In this document: piece by piece, positions 1 through 10,944 of the stretch
Position numbering within the stretch: position 1 is the first letter of the stretch
Layout of the letters: each line of letters opens with the position of its first letter
NCBI RefSeq assembly: GCF_001747085.1
Contig: NZ_MDJD01000054.1
Location: forward strand, 310,001-374,000
Direction of reading: 5' to 3'
Source of the DNA: Flavivirga aquatica
GTDB lineage: Bacteria > Bacteroidota > Bacteroidia > Flavobacteriales > Flavobacteriaceae
Length of the DNA stretch: 64,000 nt
Position numbers and translations under genes: made by a program
Notes under the pieces: model-generated
The model's input: only the letters and a program-made list of their open reading frames with translations
The model's database searches: none
Told to the model about the DNA's origin: nothing

Positions 1-1403
1 TTTAACTTCTTATTATCTGTATCTAAATTAACAGCAGATATCGCAAAATTAATACCATTAACTAATACTTGAAAACCTTCTGTACTATCTCCAATTGCAA
101 ATGTTTCTGCATCAAAACGAAAGTCAAAAGGTACTTGTATAGTCTCATCCCTTAACTCTATAATATTACCATTTAAATTAACTGGTGTTGGTACATTTAC
201 TTTAATTGGAACATCTGTAAAGGCTTCCAATGGACGTTCGTCTAATGATCTTAAATTTGAATTAGCACCATCATAAGAAACTGTAACTGTTTTAGTCACA
301 TCCAATGGCTCTAAAGGTGTTTCTAAATTCAAGAACAATGCTCCAGTTATTTTTTTATTAGCGTCTAAAACATTGGTTATAGTTACAGATGCAATAGGTA
401 TAGATGATCCATCAATTTTAACAGTGAAATTTCCTCGTAAATTATCCGATAATTGTTCAAACCTTGAACTAAATGGTATTACAATACGATCATCATCCAA
501 CTCTAATACATTTCCAATTTGCACAAATGGTTCATCTAACGCTGTTATATTGAAAACAAAAGGCATTTCGTATGTTTCATCATCTGCTCCTATCTCTTCT
601 GTTTTTAATCTTTTAGAAATTAATCGTCCTTTAAAAGTACCTATGCTCCTATTGAAAGCAATGGTATCAATAGTTGTCGTTTCATTAGAGTTGTAGATAT
701 TTTTTTCGTCGGCTTCATTTTCTTCAATAGTATGAATTTGCCATACTGTATTTGTTGGTCTTGCTGTATTATTTGGTATATCACGACTTAAATCTTCAAA
801 AATTAACTCATCTCCAAATTTTAAGTTTATAACATCTAAATTTTTAAAATCTATAATGTTTTTATCAAGATCTCGAATCTGCATATCTGCAACAATGGTA
901 TCATATACATCAACAACAACCTCATATTCGTATATCCATTTATCACCTTCTTTTCTGGTACGCGTTGTGTCTATTATAATCTCTTCTTTTACTGGATCCC
1001 AACCTGTAGGTAATGCAAATTCTGCATAGGAATCAAACTCATTGTAGAGTTTAATTTTGGTAAGTGTATCTCCTTTTTTAAACAAGACATGTACGGTTCT
1101 ATCTGTTGAAACAGTTTCACCTGGATTAATAATATAGTTGTCATAATTTTCCAAATCATTTGGGACAGGACCTTTTAAAAAGAAAGCCCCTTCTGGAATA
1201 TGCCATTCATGTTTTGTATATCCGTTTGATAAATCTGAAAACGAAGCAAAATTATTAACTTCAGATAGCATTAGTTCTGTACCAAAATTTGTTGTAAACG
1301 CCACGTCTATAAAAGAGTTTGGAGCAACGTATTCATCATCTTCGCAACTAACAACAATTAGCAACAAGAGAAAAAGATTGGCTATATTTTTTATATTTTT
1401 CAT
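1..1403 (-). CDS. PUL surface lipoprotein with PKD-like domain (partial, C-terminus beyond window)
   Basis: Reading leftward from an ATG at 1403 gives an uninterrupted frame that leaves the window at position 1, so about 467 residues are visible. The N-terminus is a lipoprotein signal with lipobox LIVVSC (Cys about residue 20) followed by acidic residues CEDDE, the pattern that often directs lipoproteins to the Bacteroidota cell surface. Around residues 190-230 the segment LKFGDELIFEDLS followed by TVWQIHT resembles a PKD-type fold. It lies 25 nt after the SusD stop and is the third gene of the susC-susD operon, the position usually held by SusE/F-like or other surface glycan-binding proteins. 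A glycan-binding role is inferred from position and export signal; I do not recognise a specific family. Confidence 0.7.
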   Translation of the reverse strand, partial: MKNIKNIANLFLLLLIVVSCEDDEYVAPNSFIDVAFTTNFGTELMLSEVNNFASFSDLSNGYTKHEWHIPEGAFFLKGPVPNDLENYDNYIINPGETVSTDRTVHVLFKKGDTLTKIKLYNEFDSYAEFALPTGWDPVKEEIIIDTTRTRKEGDKWIYEYEVVVDVYDTIVADMQIRDLDKNIIDFKNLDVINLKFGDELIFEDLSRDIPNNTARPTNTVWQIHTIEENEADEKNIYNSNETTTIDTIAFNRSIGTFKGRLISKRLKTEEIGADDETYEMPFVFNITALDEPFVQIGNVLELDDDRIVIPFSSRFEQLSDNLRGNFTVKIDGSSIPIASVTITNVLDANKKITGALFLNLETPLEPLDVTKTVTVSYDGANSNLRSLDERPLEAFTDVPIKVNVPTPVNLNGNIIELRDETIQVPFDFRFDAETFAIGDSTEGFQVLVNGINFAISAVNLDTDNKKL

Positions 1404-1428
1404 TTTTTTAAATTTTTCGTTAATCTTG

Positions 1429-3351
1429 TTAATCTTTTATAACATCCCAATTTAGGTTAGCATCAATTTCATTCTGCGGTATTGGCAAGTAAGCGTGCAA
1501 ACTTTCACTAAATTTACCTGATCCAATAATAGCATCTTGTGCTCCTATTTTTTCTCTAGTTCTTTGGTTTTCGGGAAGCGTAAAGTGCTCAGGTGTTTCT
1601 CCTGCTCGAGTTAAAAAACATTTATATCTTGGTTTAGCGTGTTTCCCATTAAAATTAGGCGGAACCGTCCAATAATCATATTTTATTGATGCTAGTTTCA
1701 TTAACTGTTGCTTAAACACACCCCAACGTCTTAAATGTGTTGAACGTTCTCCTTCAAGTGCTAATTCTAATGGTCTTTCGGTAAAACGTAAGTGTTCCAT
1801 TAAATTTGTTATAGTTACGACTTCACCTCCATTTATATCTAAATTAATATCGTCTATATAAGTTGTTTCAGCATTAAGAAATTCTGCTCCTGGATCGCTA
1901 CTTTTTCCTAGTAAATATAAATGCGATCGTTTTCTTACTCTATTGATATATCTTAAGGCTTCAGATAGGTCGCCTTTTTCTAACATACATTCGGCATAAA
2001 GTAAGTATATATCTGCTAGTCTAATAACGGGTATATTAATATCAGATTTATTATTAAAATCGGTAGATTTATCTTCTCCTGCTCCTGCTCCAATAGTATT
2101 CCAGTGTGTGAATTTTTTAAACACGTTTAATCTATTTCTGGCGTAAGCAATACCATCTCCATCTCCAAAAGTACCTTGAGGGACACCATACATTGGTGAG
2201 TCAATATCATCTACAGATCCCATTGAATTAGCCATTCTAAGACTATATCTTCTTAACCTATCTATTGTTCCTACTACTTCCCCTTGATCATCATATACAT
2301 TTGCTCCTATATTCATATTAGCAGGGTCGTTAGCGTCTGGTTTTTCTTCACGATATTTTAAAGTTATCCAAGAGCTAGGTTGTATCCCTGCACCATATAT
2401 TAAATGTGTTACATCTTGAGCTAATATTTCTTCTCCTACAGCATCTAAATTAACACTTGTTGTAAAATTTAATTCGAAAATAGATTCAGAGTTAAACTCT
2501 GCAATACCTGTAAAATTTTTAGCTAAATCGTCTACCAATTCATAATTGTAATTGTCTATAACATTTTTTAAATATACTTCTGCTTCTGCAAAGTTATTAT
2601 CAACTATATAACTTTTACCTAATAAAGCTTCGCATGCTCCACCTGTAATACGTCCTAAATTATTACCATCCTCCTTTTCCCATGCGGTATAGGTTTCTGG
2701 TAAATTTTCTAATGAGAATGTTAAATCTGCTCTATAAAATTCTTTTACTGCTTCGGCTGTAGAAAACGCTTGTTGAAATTCTGCAAAAGTTTTAGGTATT
2801 GAGGTTAATAATGGTACAGAACCACCATTATAACTAGTACTAAGCATATAGTAAAAATAACCTCTTAATGCTCTTGCTTGTGCTACGATTCTCAATCCTT
2901 CTTCTTCTGCATCTTCATTGGAATAACCACTTTTTAATCTCTCATAGTTTTCAATAACTTGATTGGCTCTAAATACACCTAAAAACAAAGCATTCCATTT
3001 ATTTTGCACATACTTTGTTGTACCATCGAAGTTTTGATCGTACATGGCATCTGACAAACTTTTTGCACGCCATCTCTGGTGTGTTGCAATATCTGTTCTT
3101 ACAGCTTCATCTCTAATCGCTATAATATCTTTATCTTTTATAACACTATAGGTTGCGTTTAAACCAAAATTTAAATCGGTATTATTATTCCAAAAATCCC
3201 CTGTAGTTAATGCGTTAGGATTTGTTTGTTCTAAAAAATCTTTTTCGCATGACTGTATAACAACAAATATTAATAATAGTATTATTATTTTGTTAGCAAA
3301 CATATGATGTTTTACTAGACTTGTTTTTTTATTTAATCTTTCCATCTTCAT
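1429..3351 (-). CDS. susD-like: RagB/SusD family surface glycan-binding lipoprotein
   Basis: This is a SusD-type lipoprotein that would cap the SusC pore and bind glycan at the cell surface. The lipobox is VVIQSC, followed by the SusD-typical EKDFLEQTNPNALT near the mature N-terminus. Family marks include the N-terminal helix with ALRGYFYYML, the PVIRLADIYLLYAECMLEKG segment and ALRYINRVRKRS (SusD TPR-like core), and the RPLELALEGERSTHLRRWG motif in the C-terminal third. The length (640 aa) is normal to slightly long for the family. The gene starts 9 nt after the SusC stop, so they are co-transcribed. The annotated start gives a long 19-residue n-region. An in-frame ATG at 3303 would give a more typical lipoprotein signal and may be the true start. 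Confidence 0.95.
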   Translation of the reverse strand: MKMERLNKKTSLVKHHMFANKIIILLLIFVVIQSCEKDFLEQTNPNALTTGDFWNNNTDLNFGLNATYSVIKDKDIIAIRDEAVRTDIATHQRWRAKSLSDAMYDQNFDGTTKYVQNKWNALFLGVFRANQVIENYERLKSGYSNEDAEEEGLRIVAQARALRGYFYYMLSTSYNGGSVPLLTSIPKTFAEFQQAFSTAEAVKEFYRADLTFSLENLPETYTAWEKEDGNNLGRITGGACEALLGKSYIVDNNFAEAEVYLKNVIDNYNYELVDDLAKNFTGIAEFNSESIFELNFTTSVNLDAVGEEILAQDVTHLIYGAGIQPSSWITLKYREEKPDANDPANMNIGANVYDDQGEVVGTIDRLRRYSLRMANSMGSVDDIDSPMYGVPQGTFGDGDGIAYARNRLNVFKKFTHWNTIGAGAGEDKSTDFNNKSDINIPVIRLADIYLLYAECMLEKGDLSEALRYINRVRKRSHLYLLGKSSDPGAEFLNAETTYIDDINLDINGGEVVTITNLMEHLRFTERPLELALEGERSTHLRRWGVFKQQLMKLASIKYDYWTVPPNFNGKHAKPRYKCFLTRAGETPEHFTLPENQRTREKIGAQDAIIGSGKFSESLHAYLPIPQNEIDANLNWDVIKD

Positions 3352-3360
3352 TTTTTTAAA

Positions 3361-6300
3361 TTAAAATTGAAATTGTAAACCTGCTTTATACTGAGAGCTA
3401 ATAGGGTATGTACCTCTATCGATACCTCTTGTACTAAACCCATTATTACCTACTTCTGGATCGAAACCAGAATAGCTTGTAATGGTTAAAGCATTTTGAG
3501 CTTGTAGGTATATTCTAAACTTAGAAAGTCCTAGTTTTTCAAGTAACTTCTTAGGGAATGAATAACCTAATGAGACGTTTCGTAGTCTTATAAACGAACC
3601 GTCCTCTAAAAAGTAATCGGATGCACCTCTGTAAGAAGGTGTATTATTATCGTTATAGCTAGGGATTTGAGAATTTAGATTTACAACGGTCCAAGAATAA
3701 TAAATATCGGCATGTGTTCCTGCTTGGTATGCAAAAGCTTTACTTCCGTTCATTACTTCTGCACCATAAGATCCATACCAGTTCATACCAAAATCGAACC
3801 CTCTATAATTAGCGCTAAAGCTTAAGCCTATATTAAAATCGTCTGAGCCACTTCCTTTATATACTCTATCGTTTTGATCAATTTTTCCATCACCAGCATC
3901 AGGAATACCATCATTATTGGTATCTACAGTTAATTGATCTACATATTTTAGTTGTCCCAATTCTGCTGCACCATCTATTAATCTATATTCCTCTAGTTCT
4001 TCTTCTGTATTAATAATACCATCTGTTTCACGCAAGAAAAAAGCAGCTGCTTCATAACCTTCTGTTATAACGCTTACTAATTCTCTAGCGCCTTTACTAG
4101 ACACGAAACTATTGTCTAAGAAAATAATAGGGTTATTAGGACTTGTTTTGGTTACTCTATTTGTGTTTTTTGTATAAGTTACAGCAACGTTCCAATTAAA
4201 TCCTTTTTTACCTTTATGTCTAAATTTTGCAGCATATTCTACACCTATATTTTCCATATCCCCTATATTTAGGATACTTGTTCGGTTATTTCCAAAAACT
4301 CCTGTAGATGCTGGATTTACTACTCCAAATAATAAATCTTTCTTTTCACTTCTATAAAAATCACCAGATATTGTTAGTTTACTATTAAAGAAACTTAAAT
4401 CATATCCAAAATTTTGCTCTACAGTAGTTTCCCATTTTACATTTTCATTAGCATACCTTTCTTGAGTAGTTCCTAATGCAGGAGTTTCGACTCTAGAACC
4501 AAGGTTAGGGTCTGCGTTATTACTACCAAAAACATAATTTTGTCCTAAATTAACAACCGCTTGATTACTATATGCTGCAAACTTATCGTTTCCTGTTGTT
4601 CCATGACCAGCTCTAAATTTAAAGGAATTAACAACACTTTTAATAGGCTCCCAAAAAGGCTCTTCAGACACATTCCAACCTACTGTTACAGATGGAAAGA
4701 ACCCCCATCTGTTACCTTCACTAAATTGAGAAGACCCATCGTAACGTCCACTGGCATTAAAAAGATATTTACCTTCATAATTATATTGTAATCTTACTAA
4801 GTTACCTCGTAATGTTCTTGTATAATCTCGACCTCTAGAGGTTACAAGAGCACTACCTGTATAACCATCAAAAACCGTAATTAGAGGGTTTGCATTGACT
4901 TCTCTTTGTGCTTGAAAAAACTCATTTTCAGATTGTTCTGAGGATACCACTCCTAACAATACTAGATTATGTTTACCAAATGATTTTTTATAATTAACGA
5001 TTCCTTCAATAGTTAATTTATTATATGATGTTGAGGTCGTCGTGTTTGATGTTATATCATTAGGGTTTGGTGGTATTAAATCTCCAGCTGTATTATAAAC
5101 ATCTAGTCTTGGAATAATTTTTACGCCCTTAAGGTCTGAGTAAATAGCACCTCCTCTTACACTAAATTTAAAAGCTTTTGTTGCGTTAAAATCGAATTGA
5201 ACATTTGCAGAATGGCTATTTCCTGTTCTTAATTCTTTTGTATTTAATTTTCTGGCAACACCCCCCAAATTCTTAATAGGGTTTATATTATCATCTAAAG
5301 CATCCTCTGTTGCATCTATTAATTCTGTAGATCCTAAATCTATACTAGGTTGATATGGCTTGTATTCTAAAACGGTATTAAAAACATTATTATTTGGTAA
5401 TATTTTTTCGTCTCTTTTAAAAGTTAACCCTGTAGTTACCTTCCATTTTCCTTTTGTAAATTGTGTGTTTGATCTTATGTTAAAACGATGATAATCTGAA
5501 TTTATCATAACACCTTCTTGTTCGAAAAAGTTGGCATTAAAATTATAAGTTAAACCTTCTTTTCCTCCAGATACGTTTACCGAATGGTTTTGTATTGCTG
5601 CTAGATCATTTAAAATAAGATCTTCCATTCTGGTGTTATTAGAAAACCAGCTTTTGTTTCTATGGATATCTACATTAACACCTCCTTGAGTTTTATCTGT
5701 ATCTATTGCAAGCTTAAGCATATTAATATATGTAATTTGCTCTGTGGTCATTAAGGGTACTGATGATGTTATATCTTGCACGCCGTATTCACTATTAACA
5801 CTAATAGTCATTTGTCCCACTTTACCCTGTTTCGTGGTAATTAAAATAACACCGCCAGCACCACGAGTTCCGTAAATAGCAGAAGAAGCTGCATCTTTTA
5901 AGACATCAATAGTTTCAATTTCGCTAATACTTAATTGAGGATCGCTATCGAACGGAATACCATCTACTACATATAAAGGTCCATTTTGTCCATCTTGTAA
6001 AGAACTAAACCCACGAATTAATATATTTGCTTCTTCTCCTGGTTGTCCAGAACTAGAGGTTATACTTACACCTGCAATTTGTCCTTGTAAAGCCGAACCT
6101 ATATCTGATGTTGTGGTTTTTACTAACTCTTCGGCTTTTACTTGACCAACAGCTCCTGTAACTTCCTTTTTCTTTTGTGTTCCATAACCAACAACAACGA
6201 CTTCATTTAATGTTGAAACATCTTCTACCATAACTACATTAATTATAGTTTGATCTCCAACCTTAATTTCCTCTGAATTAAATCCTAAATACGAGAATTG

Positions 6301-6531
6301 TAAAATACTATTTGGACTGGCTATAATTTCGTAATTCCCATCAAAATCTGTAACAGCCCCTTTATTGGTACCCTTAATAATAACGGTAACCCCAGGTAAC
6401 AACCCACCACCGCCAGAAACAGTCCCCGTAATAGTCTTAGTTTGTGCTTGTGAAAAACTAAAACTCAATAAACAGACTATACCTGTTAAAATGACTTTAG
6501 TTTTCCTGTTAAAGAATAATTTAAATTTCAT
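3361..6531 (-). CDS. susC-like: SusC/RagA family TonB-dependent outer-membrane receptor
   Basis: This is the TonB-linked outer-membrane transporter for oligosaccharides, working with the downstream SusD. It has a signal peptide (residues 1-29, ending SFSQAQ), then a carboxypeptidase-regulatory-like domain (about 33-110) containing GAVTDFDGNYEI. The plug follows, with NEVVVVGYGTQKKKEVTGAV (TonB-box region), NILIRGFSSL, PLYVVDGIPF and the family signature IETIDVLKDAASSAIYGTRG. The rest is a long beta-barrel ending in AGLQFQF with a terminal Phe, as in outer-membrane proteins. The length of 1056 aa is typical. It is the first gene of the operon and faces the same way as the regulator gene upstream, separated from it by about 200 nt that hold a probable promoter. 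Confidence 0.97.
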   Translation of the reverse strand: MKFKLFFNRKTKVILTGIVCLLSFSFSQAQTKTITGTVSGGGGLLPGVTVIIKGTNKGAVTDFDGNYEIIASPNSILQFSYLGFNSEEIKVGDQTIINVVMVEDVSTLNEVVVVGYGTQKKKEVTGAVGQVKAEELVKTTTSDIGSALQGQIAGVSITSSSGQPGEEANILIRGFSSLQDGQNGPLYVVDGIPFDSDPQLSISEIETIDVLKDAASSAIYGTRGAGGVILITTKQGKVGQMTISVNSEYGVQDITSSVPLMTTEQITYINMLKLAIDTDKTQGGVNVDIHRNKSWFSNNTRMEDLILNDLAAIQNHSVNVSGGKEGLTYNFNANFFEQEGVMINSDYHRFNIRSNTQFTKGKWKVTTGLTFKRDEKILPNNNVFNTVLEYKPYQPSIDLGSTELIDATEDALDDNINPIKNLGGVARKLNTKELRTGNSHSANVQFDFNATKAFKFSVRGGAIYSDLKGVKIIPRLDVYNTAGDLIPPNPNDITSNTTTSTSYNKLTIEGIVNYKKSFGKHNLVLLGVVSSEQSENEFFQAQREVNANPLITVFDGYTGSALVTSRGRDYTRTLRGNLVRLQYNYEGKYLFNASGRYDGSSQFSEGNRWGFFPSVTVGWNVSEEPFWEPIKSVVNSFKFRAGHGTTGNDKFAAYSNQAVVNLGQNYVFGSNNADPNLGSRVETPALGTTQERYANENVKWETTVEQNFGYDLSFFNSKLTISGDFYRSEKKDLLFGVVNPASTGVFGNNRTSILNIGDMENIGVEYAAKFRHKGKKGFNWNVAVTYTKNTNRVTKTSPNNPIIFLDNSFVSSKGARELVSVITEGYEAAAFFLRETDGIINTEEELEEYRLIDGAAELGQLKYVDQLTVDTNNDGIPDAGDGKIDQNDRVYKGSGSDDFNIGLSFSANYRGFDFGMNWYGSYGAEVMNGSKAFAYQAGTHADIYYSWTVVNLNSQIPSYNDNNTPSYRGASDYFLEDGSFIRLRNVSLGYSFPKKLLEKLGLSKFRIYLQAQNALTITSYSGFDPEVGNNGFSTRGIDRGTYPISSQYKAGLQFQF

Positions 6532-6582
6532 TATTTAATATTGTTTAGTTTAGATACCAAATTTTGAAATTTATTCTTGCCA

Positions 6583-6616
6583 CAAAGGTGTTATATGGCT
6601 TTAATTTTGTAACAAA
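6583..6616 (-). promoter_or_regulatory. Probable promoter of the susC-susD operon
   Basis: On the minus strand, TTTG (6616-6613) is followed after 22 nt by CACCTTTG (6590-6583), close to the Bacteroidota -33 TTTG / -7 TAnnTTTG pattern. The -7 box departs from consensus at its first base (C instead of T), which would suit an activator-dependent promoter. The predicted leader before the SusC ATG at 6531 is about 45 nt. Call is by pattern only. Confidence 0.35.
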
Positions 6617-6732
6617 TGAACTAAAAGATAGGAATCCATTAACAGTGTATTGGAATTCCCTTAAAAACCTTATATAAAACAAAACATTTTGAAAAACAGA
6701 TAATTACAAATTTTATTTATTAATTAAATGGA

Positions 6733-9700
6733 TTATATCTCAAACTTGACTTTTTCCTGTTTTATTTTTTTAACATATTCTCTAGGAAGTACACCAAATT
6801 GCTTTTTAAAACATTTTGAAAAATATGATGATGTATTAAATCCTGTCATATACATGATTTCTTTTACAGAAAAATCACTCTGTTCTAATAATTGTACGGC
6901 TCTTTTTAAACGAATATTTCTAATAAAAGCACTTGAAGATAATCCTGTAAGTCCTTTAAGTTTAATGTATAAGTTACTACGACTAAAGCCCATTTCTTTA
7001 ACTAAAAGCTCAACACTAAAATCTGTATTCATCATATGTTTTTCTACAATTTCAATAGCCTGTTGAAGAAATTTTTCGTCTAATGATGTTACTGTTACTT
7101 CCTCTGGTTGTAATGTAATTTCTCTATTAAACTTTCTTCTTAGTTCTTCTCTGTATTTTAATATATTACTTAATTTTAGTTTTAAAATATTTATATCAAA
7201 TGGTTTTTTAATATAACCGTCTGCTCCTATTTTTAAACCTTCAATCTCACTTTCATTTGATGTTTTTGCTGTAAGCATAATGATAGGGATATGACTAGTT
7301 TCACTTTGGCTTTTCAAGCTATTACACAATTCTATACCATCCATAACTGGCATCACCAAATCTGTAAGTACTAGATGAGGCATCATCTCATTAGCTATTC
7401 TTAATCCTTCTTCTCCATTATTTGCTTCTAAAATTTTAAATGTATCGCTAAGTGCTCGCTTTATAAAAGTTCTTATATCGTCATTGTCATCAACAACTAA
7501 TACTAGGGGTAGTTTAGATCGAGTATTTAAAATTGTAGAATCGGTTATTTCATCATTTAAATCTATAGCAAACGATTCTTTTTCAGAAGTTCTTGCATCA
7601 AAATCGCTTTCTGTTTTTTCTTTAATGCTTATTTCTGGAATTTTCTCATAAACACTTTTTCCTTGTGGCAGTTTTACAATAAAACTAACACTCTCATTGG
7701 GTACACTTTTTACGTCTATACTCCCTTGATGAAAATTTAATAAATTTTTAGTGAAAGACAAGCCTATTCCTACGCCAGTTTGAAAACTTTTATTTTTATT
7801 TTTCTTTGTATAGAATCTATTAAAGATATTCTTAATTTCATCTTCACTAATACCATATCCAGTATTTTTAACTTCAATAATAACATGATTAGTATCTGAC
7901 TCTGTTTCTTTATTTTCTTTAGAAATTTTTATGGTTACCTCCCCTTTTTCATGAGTAAATTTAAATGCATTAGAGAGTAAATTTTTTATAATTTTTTCTA
8001 ATGCATCATGATCAAACCACATCTTAATATTTTCATGAGCAGATTCTATATTAAAAATAATATTTTGTTTATGAGCTATAAACTGAAAAGGTTCTCCTAT
8101 TTCTCTAATAAAATTTAAGATATCTGTATTACGAAGTACTAACCTCATTTTGCCCTGACTTATTTTTCTAAAGTCTAATAGCTGGTTTACCAATCTTAAT
8201 AAATAATCGGTATTTCTACTCATAATCTCATATTGTTCTTGAACTTCAACATTATTACGAACACTTTCTTTATCTATTAAATACTCTAAAGGCCCTTTAA
8301 TAAGAGTTAATGGTGTTCTAAACTCATGAGAAATGTTGGTAAAAAACTCCAACTTAGCTTGTTGCAATTCTTCTTGCTTTTCTTTTTCAATATACTCTAA
8401 CTCTAATTGGTGTTTTCTTGTCGATTTAATAATTGTAAATTTTCTAAAGGCATATAACAATATTAATGTTAAAAGCACATAACTTAAATAAGCTCCTATT
8501 GTTTTCCAAAATGGCGGTGAAATATTAAGTTTTATAACTTTGGGAGTAGCATCCCAAATCCCATCGCTATTAGATGCTTTAACTTTAAATGTATATTCTC
8601 CGTATGGTATATTAGTATAGTTAGCAAATCGCTTATCTGAAGGAGATAGAATCCAATCTTTATCGTAACCTTCTAATATATATGAAAATTTGTTTTTTAA
8701 AGGAGCTCCATAATGCAAACCTGCAAACTCAATTGAAAAGCTATTTTGATTATATGTTAAATCAATATTATCTGTATAATTTATGGAGTTATTTAATAAA
8801 ATGTTTCCGTTATATTCTTCTCCTACTTTAACCTCTTTATTAAAAACAGAAAAATTTGAAATTACAGTTTCTGCTGGTAAAATGTTATCATTAATTTCAT
8901 TTGAAGAGAACACATTAAAACCATTTATACCTCCAAATAATAATGAACCATTACTCCTTTTTAAACTTGCTAATTCCTGAAATTCATTATTTTGCAATCC
9001 ATCATTGACATCATAATTCTTAAACGTTTCTTTTTGGGTGTTAAACTTTGAAAGTCCTTTATTTGTCGACAGCCATAAATAGCCAGATTCATCTTCTAAA
9101 ATAGCTTTTATTACGTTATTAGGTAAACCATCTTTATGGGAGTATCTTACAAATCTTTCTTTTTGATTATTTTCTGCTGGTATATACTTATTAAGTCCAC
9201 CTCCAAATGTACCAACATAAAGTTCTCCTTCATTATTCTCATATATTGGTAAAATATAATTATGACTTATTGAGCTAATATCTCCTACTATATTTCTATA
9301 AACCTTAAATCTAGGATTCTCCTTTAACAATTCTTTTGAATCTAGTTTAGACAATCCATTTCCTGTTCCAAACCATATATCTCCTTTTTTATCTTGATAA
9401 ATGTTTCTAATTATATTATCTGAAATACTATTGTTGTTTTGGGGGTTATGCTTAAAAACATCGACTTTATAATTATTTGTATCTTTTTCAGGTATCATTC
9501 TATAAATACCTCCTCCATAGGTTCCTATCCAAATATTCTTTTTTTTATCTTGTAAAATAGTAAATACCGCATTATTTGTTTTAATTAATAACTCTATCTG
9601 TGGTTTATCATTTTTAATAGCGTTATCGATATCTAACATGTAAAGTCCACTTATATCTCCTGTCCCTATTAAAAGTACTTTCCTATTGTTAATAGTAACC

Positions 9701-10944
9701 TCTTCTAAAGCAAAGATTTTTAAAATGTTAGTTATTTTTTTAAACTTATTAAATTTTCCATTATCATTTTCTTGGGCAAGTATATTTAAACCACCTCCTT
9801 CGGTTCCTACCCATAAATTATTATCACTATCTTCATATAGAGACCTTATTTTATCGTAACTAAGACTATTAAGGTTTGATGTTTTTTTAATGTGCTGAAA
9901 TTGCTTCTTATTAGGGTCTATTTTATTAACGCCTCCACCATTAGTTCCTACCCATATAATACCTGTTCTATCCTTATATAATGCTCTTATTACATTTTTA
10001 CTAATACTATTAGGATTAATGGGATCGTATACAAAATGATTTTTTTGTTGAAGCTTCTTATCTTTTGTATAATCGAATTGAAACAAACCATTATTATTAC
10101 CTATCCAGTATTGATTTTTATCATCAATAACTAATGCTTGGGTAGGTGCTTTTAATAGAACTTTACTTATTTTATCAACACCATTAATATTATCCTTTAC
10201 AAAAAGATTGTTAGACGAGCCTATAAGTAATCTTCCACTTTTATCTTCTCCTAAATAATTAATAGCCAAAAAAGTATGATTAAAGTTAACAATGTCATAA
10301 CCTCCTTCTCTATTCTCTAATATTTTAAATAATTGCCTATTACTTGCACACCATAAATCCCCATACTTATCTTGATGAATTACTTTTATAGCGATATCTT
10401 TTTTAAAATTTATGTGTTTAAAAACAGAAGCTCCTTCTGGTTTTTGAAAGTCTAGTAAGTCCAGACCTTTATTGGTAGCCACCCATAATCTTTTTTTCTG
10501 ATCATCAAAATAAACATTACTTATATAATCACTACTAATACTGTTTATATCATCTCTGTCATGTTTATACCTTGTAAACTTATTTGTTTTTTTATTGAAC
10601 CTATTTAAACCACCTCCAGTTGTTCCTATCCATAAATCTCCTTTTTTATCTCCTGTAATAGTATATATAATGTTACTACTTATACTTTCCTCATTATTAG
10701 ATTCGGGTACATAGTTTATAAATTTATAGCCATCATATTTATTTAAACCATCAAAAGTACCAAACCACATAAACCCTTCGTCATCTTGATAAATACAATT
10801 TATATCACTTTGAGATAAACCATCATTGGTGGTTAAATGTTCAAAATTGATATTGTTTTGCCCATAACATCCCACAAGCGATAACAAGAAAATAATAAGT
10901 ATATAAAATAATTTATTTCTAAAATAAATGAGTTGGATAATCAT
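6733..10944 (-). CDS. Hybrid two-component system sensor/regulator (HTCS) of the PUL
   Basis: This single-chain sensor and transcription factor is typical of Bacteroidota PULs. The N-terminal signal region is followed by a periplasmic two-bladed propeller array of Reg_prop repeats (about 30-740; repeated WFGTFDGLNKYD-, WIGTTGGGLNRF-, WVGTNGGGVNKI-like units). A Y_Y_Y domain (about 740-805) and one membrane segment (about 816-833) come next. The histidine kinase has phospho-acceptor H873 in NISHEFRTPL and an ATPase with GVGIGLSF. The receiver has D1195 in LTDLVMPVMDG, and the AraC-type HTH is at about 1290-1400. By analogy with characterised HTCSs, an oligosaccharide bound in the periplasm would trigger activation of the susC operon and probably the divergent fucosidase/sulfatase genes. 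It is encoded between those two transcription units. Confidence 0.97.
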   Translation of the reverse strand: MIIQLIYFRNKLFYILIIFLLSLVGCYGQNNINFEHLTTNDGLSQSDINCIYQDDEGFMWFGTFDGLNKYDGYKFINYVPESNNEESISSNIIYTITGDKKGDLWIGTTGGGLNRFNKKTNKFTRYKHDRDDINSISSDYISNVYFDDQKKRLWVATNKGLDLLDFQKPEGASVFKHINFKKDIAIKVIHQDKYGDLWCASNRQLFKILENREGGYDIVNFNHTFLAINYLGEDKSGRLLIGSSNNLFVKDNINGVDKISKVLLKAPTQALVIDDKNQYWIGNNNGLFQFDYTKDKKLQQKNHFVYDPINPNSISKNVIRALYKDRTGIIWVGTNGGGVNKIDPNKKQFQHIKKTSNLNSLSYDKIRSLYEDSDNNLWVGTEGGGLNILAQENDNGKFNKFKKITNILKIFALEEVTINNRKVLLIGTGDISGLYMLDIDNAIKNDKPQIELLIKTNNAVFTILQDKKKNIWIGTYGGGIYRMIPEKDTNNYKVDVFKHNPQNNNSISDNIIRNIYQDKKGDIWFGTGNGLSKLDSKELLKENPRFKVYRNIVGDISSISHNYILPIYENNEGELYVGTFGGGLNKYIPAENNQKERFVRYSHKDGLPNNVIKAILEDESGYLWLSTNKGLSKFNTQKETFKNYDVNDGLQNNEFQELASLKRSNGSLLFGGINGFNVFSSNEINDNILPAETVISNFSVFNKEVKVGEEYNGNILLNNSINYTDNIDLTYNQNSFSIEFAGLHYGAPLKNKFSYILEGYDKDWILSPSDKRFANYTNIPYGEYTFKVKASNSDGIWDATPKVIKLNISPPFWKTIGAYLSYVLLTLILLYAFRKFTIIKSTRKHQLELEYIEKEKQEELQQAKLEFFTNISHEFRTPLTLIKGPLEYLIDKESVRNNVEVQEQYEIMSRNTDYLLRLVNQLLDFRKISQGKMRLVLRNTDILNFIREIGEPFQFIAHKQNIIFNIESAHENIKMWFDHDALEKIIKNLLSNAFKFTHEKGEVTIKISKENKETESDTNHVIIEVKNTGYGISEDEIKNIFNRFYTKKNKNKSFQTGVGIGLSFTKNLLNFHQGSIDVKSVPNESVSFIVKLPQGKSVYEKIPEISIKEKTESDFDARTSEKESFAIDLNDEITDSTILNTRSKLPLVLVVDDNDDIRTFIKRALSDTFKILEANNGEEGLRIANEMMPHLVLTDLVMPVMDGIELCNSLKSQSETSHIPIIMLTAKTSNESEIEGLKIGADGYIKKPFDINILKLKLSNILKYREELRRKFNREITLQPEEVTVTSLDEKFLQQAIEIVEKHMMNTDFSVELLVKEMGFSRSNLYIKLKGLTGLSSSAFIRNIRLKRAVQLLEQSDFSVKEIMYMTGFNTSSYFSKCFKKQFGVLPREYVKKIKQEKVKFEI

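Noticed and set aside
373..696. 107-aa open frame on the plus strand
   Set aside because: Antisense shadow of the partial PUL lipoprotein, which has a lipobox and a continuous frame on the minus strand.
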